Positions 5,185 to 5,420 of a stretch of DNA of 5,420 bases are shown piece after piece. Source of the stretch: Treponema sp. (GTDB lineage: Bacteria; Spirochaetota; Spirochaetia; Treponematales; Treponemataceae); the NCBI GenBank assembly GCA_024691105.1, contig JAILNY010000052.1, forward strand, positions 1 through 5,420, in the 5' to 3' direction. The number at the start of each line of letters is the position of its first letter. The first letter of the stretch is position 1. The position numbers and the translations under genes were made by a program. Below the pieces are notes generated by a model. The model worked only from the letters and a program-made list of their open reading frames with translations. It searched no databases and was not told the origin of the DNA.

Positions 5185-5420
5185 TTACAGCCAGTGCATT
5201 CTGTGGAAAATATTTTCGCTCTTAAAATAATAGAACATTTTATCAATCAGATATTTTCCGTTTTCGTTTTTAAGTTCAAATTTATAGCAATTTCTACCGG
5301 CTCCTTCTGAAGCTGGCTCAATAAAAACAAGGGCCTTTGCTTCGCTCTTCATCGTAAAATAGATTACTGCATTTTCATTCAGAATAGAATAATCCCCCGG
5401 TTTACTGACACTATTTCTGT
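5185..5420 (-). CDS. Partial small protein entering from the right edge, probable frameshift
   Basis: Reading in from the edge, one frame is open from 5418 to TAA at 5187-5185: RNSVSKPGDYSILNENAVIYFTMKSEAKALVFI, then EPASEGAGRNCYKF and onward to MHWL. The first part resembles the C-terminal half of the 80-residue protein (G.Y...., then KSE..AL.F). Just there, the run of five As at 5323-5327 (six As at the matching place, 4284-4289) switches frame: with one T restored on the coding strand the sequence continues FLLSQLQKEPVE and ends at TGA 5249-5247. So either the gene carries a single-base deletion, or the family similarity is fortuitous and the frame to 5185 is real. The N-terminus lies outside the window. 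It is the first visible gene of the minus-strand operon, 43 nt upstream of the 218-residue gene. Confidence 0.55.
   Translation of the reverse strand, partial: RNSVSKPGDYSILNENAVIYFTMKSEAKALVFIEPASEGAGRNCYKFELKNENGKYLIDKMFYYFKSENIFHRMHWL

Overview
The window looks like a stretch of an AT-rich bacterial chromosome. The best guess is a spirochaete of the Treponema group. This is an inference from protein style (hybrid histidine kinase, clostridial/spirochaetal-type DAHP synthase, Rpn/PD-(D/E)XK 'putative transposase' family gene) and is not proven by any marker. There is a conserved left half and an accessory, partly eroded right half.

Left half (1-2860). A hybrid sensor kinase enters from the left edge on the + strand, already inside its catalytic region, and reads ATPase - receiver - HPt - acidic helical tail, ending at 1740. 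Three bases further on, a class I DAHP synthase gene (first step of aromatic amino acid synthesis) ends on the opposite strand. Its start at 2772 has a good ribosome site and a perfect TATAAT upstream. No intrinsic terminator separates these convergent genes.

Middle (2861-4066). An Rpn-family nuclease gene (2982-3806, +) is preceded by a 136-bp AT-rich leader. The same leader occurs again 1070 bp downstream (3931-4066), same orientation, 130/136 identical, but with no gene behind it and with its start codon changed from ATG to ATA. In the gene-bearing copy, the Shine-Dalgarno sequence and ATG sit in the loop of a perfect 10-bp hairpin, and the duplicated block ends exactly at the 3' edge of that hairpin. 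Inside the nuclease gene a strong ribosome site precedes an in-frame ATG (3522). It could yield a separate 94-residue C-terminal protein, the 'gene within a gene' arrangement known for E. coli Rpn toxin-antitoxin antiphage proteins. Between 3807 and 3930 lie two hairpins. The second is a good intrinsic terminator for the minus strand.

Right half (4050-5420, minus strand, reading right to left). This is a closely spaced operon of small unrecognised proteins: a partial gene from the right edge (stop at 5185), a 218-residue protein starting at a TTG with a strong ribosome site (5141), an 80-residue protein (4483-4241), and a frameshifted small gene (from 4224) whose 3' end runs into the orphan leader. 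The edge gene and the 80-residue protein share a C-terminal KSE..AL.FLLS.L pattern if one T is restored to a homopolymer. They are therefore probably paralogues and one is probably frameshifted. The set resembles a decaying cassette of small accessory (possibly immunity-type) genes, but no function is demonstrated.

The stretch 3807-4240 has no intact gene. It holds the two hairpins, the orphan leader and the broken gene. No RNA genes, CRISPR array, insertion sequence with recognisable transposase, or origin was seen.
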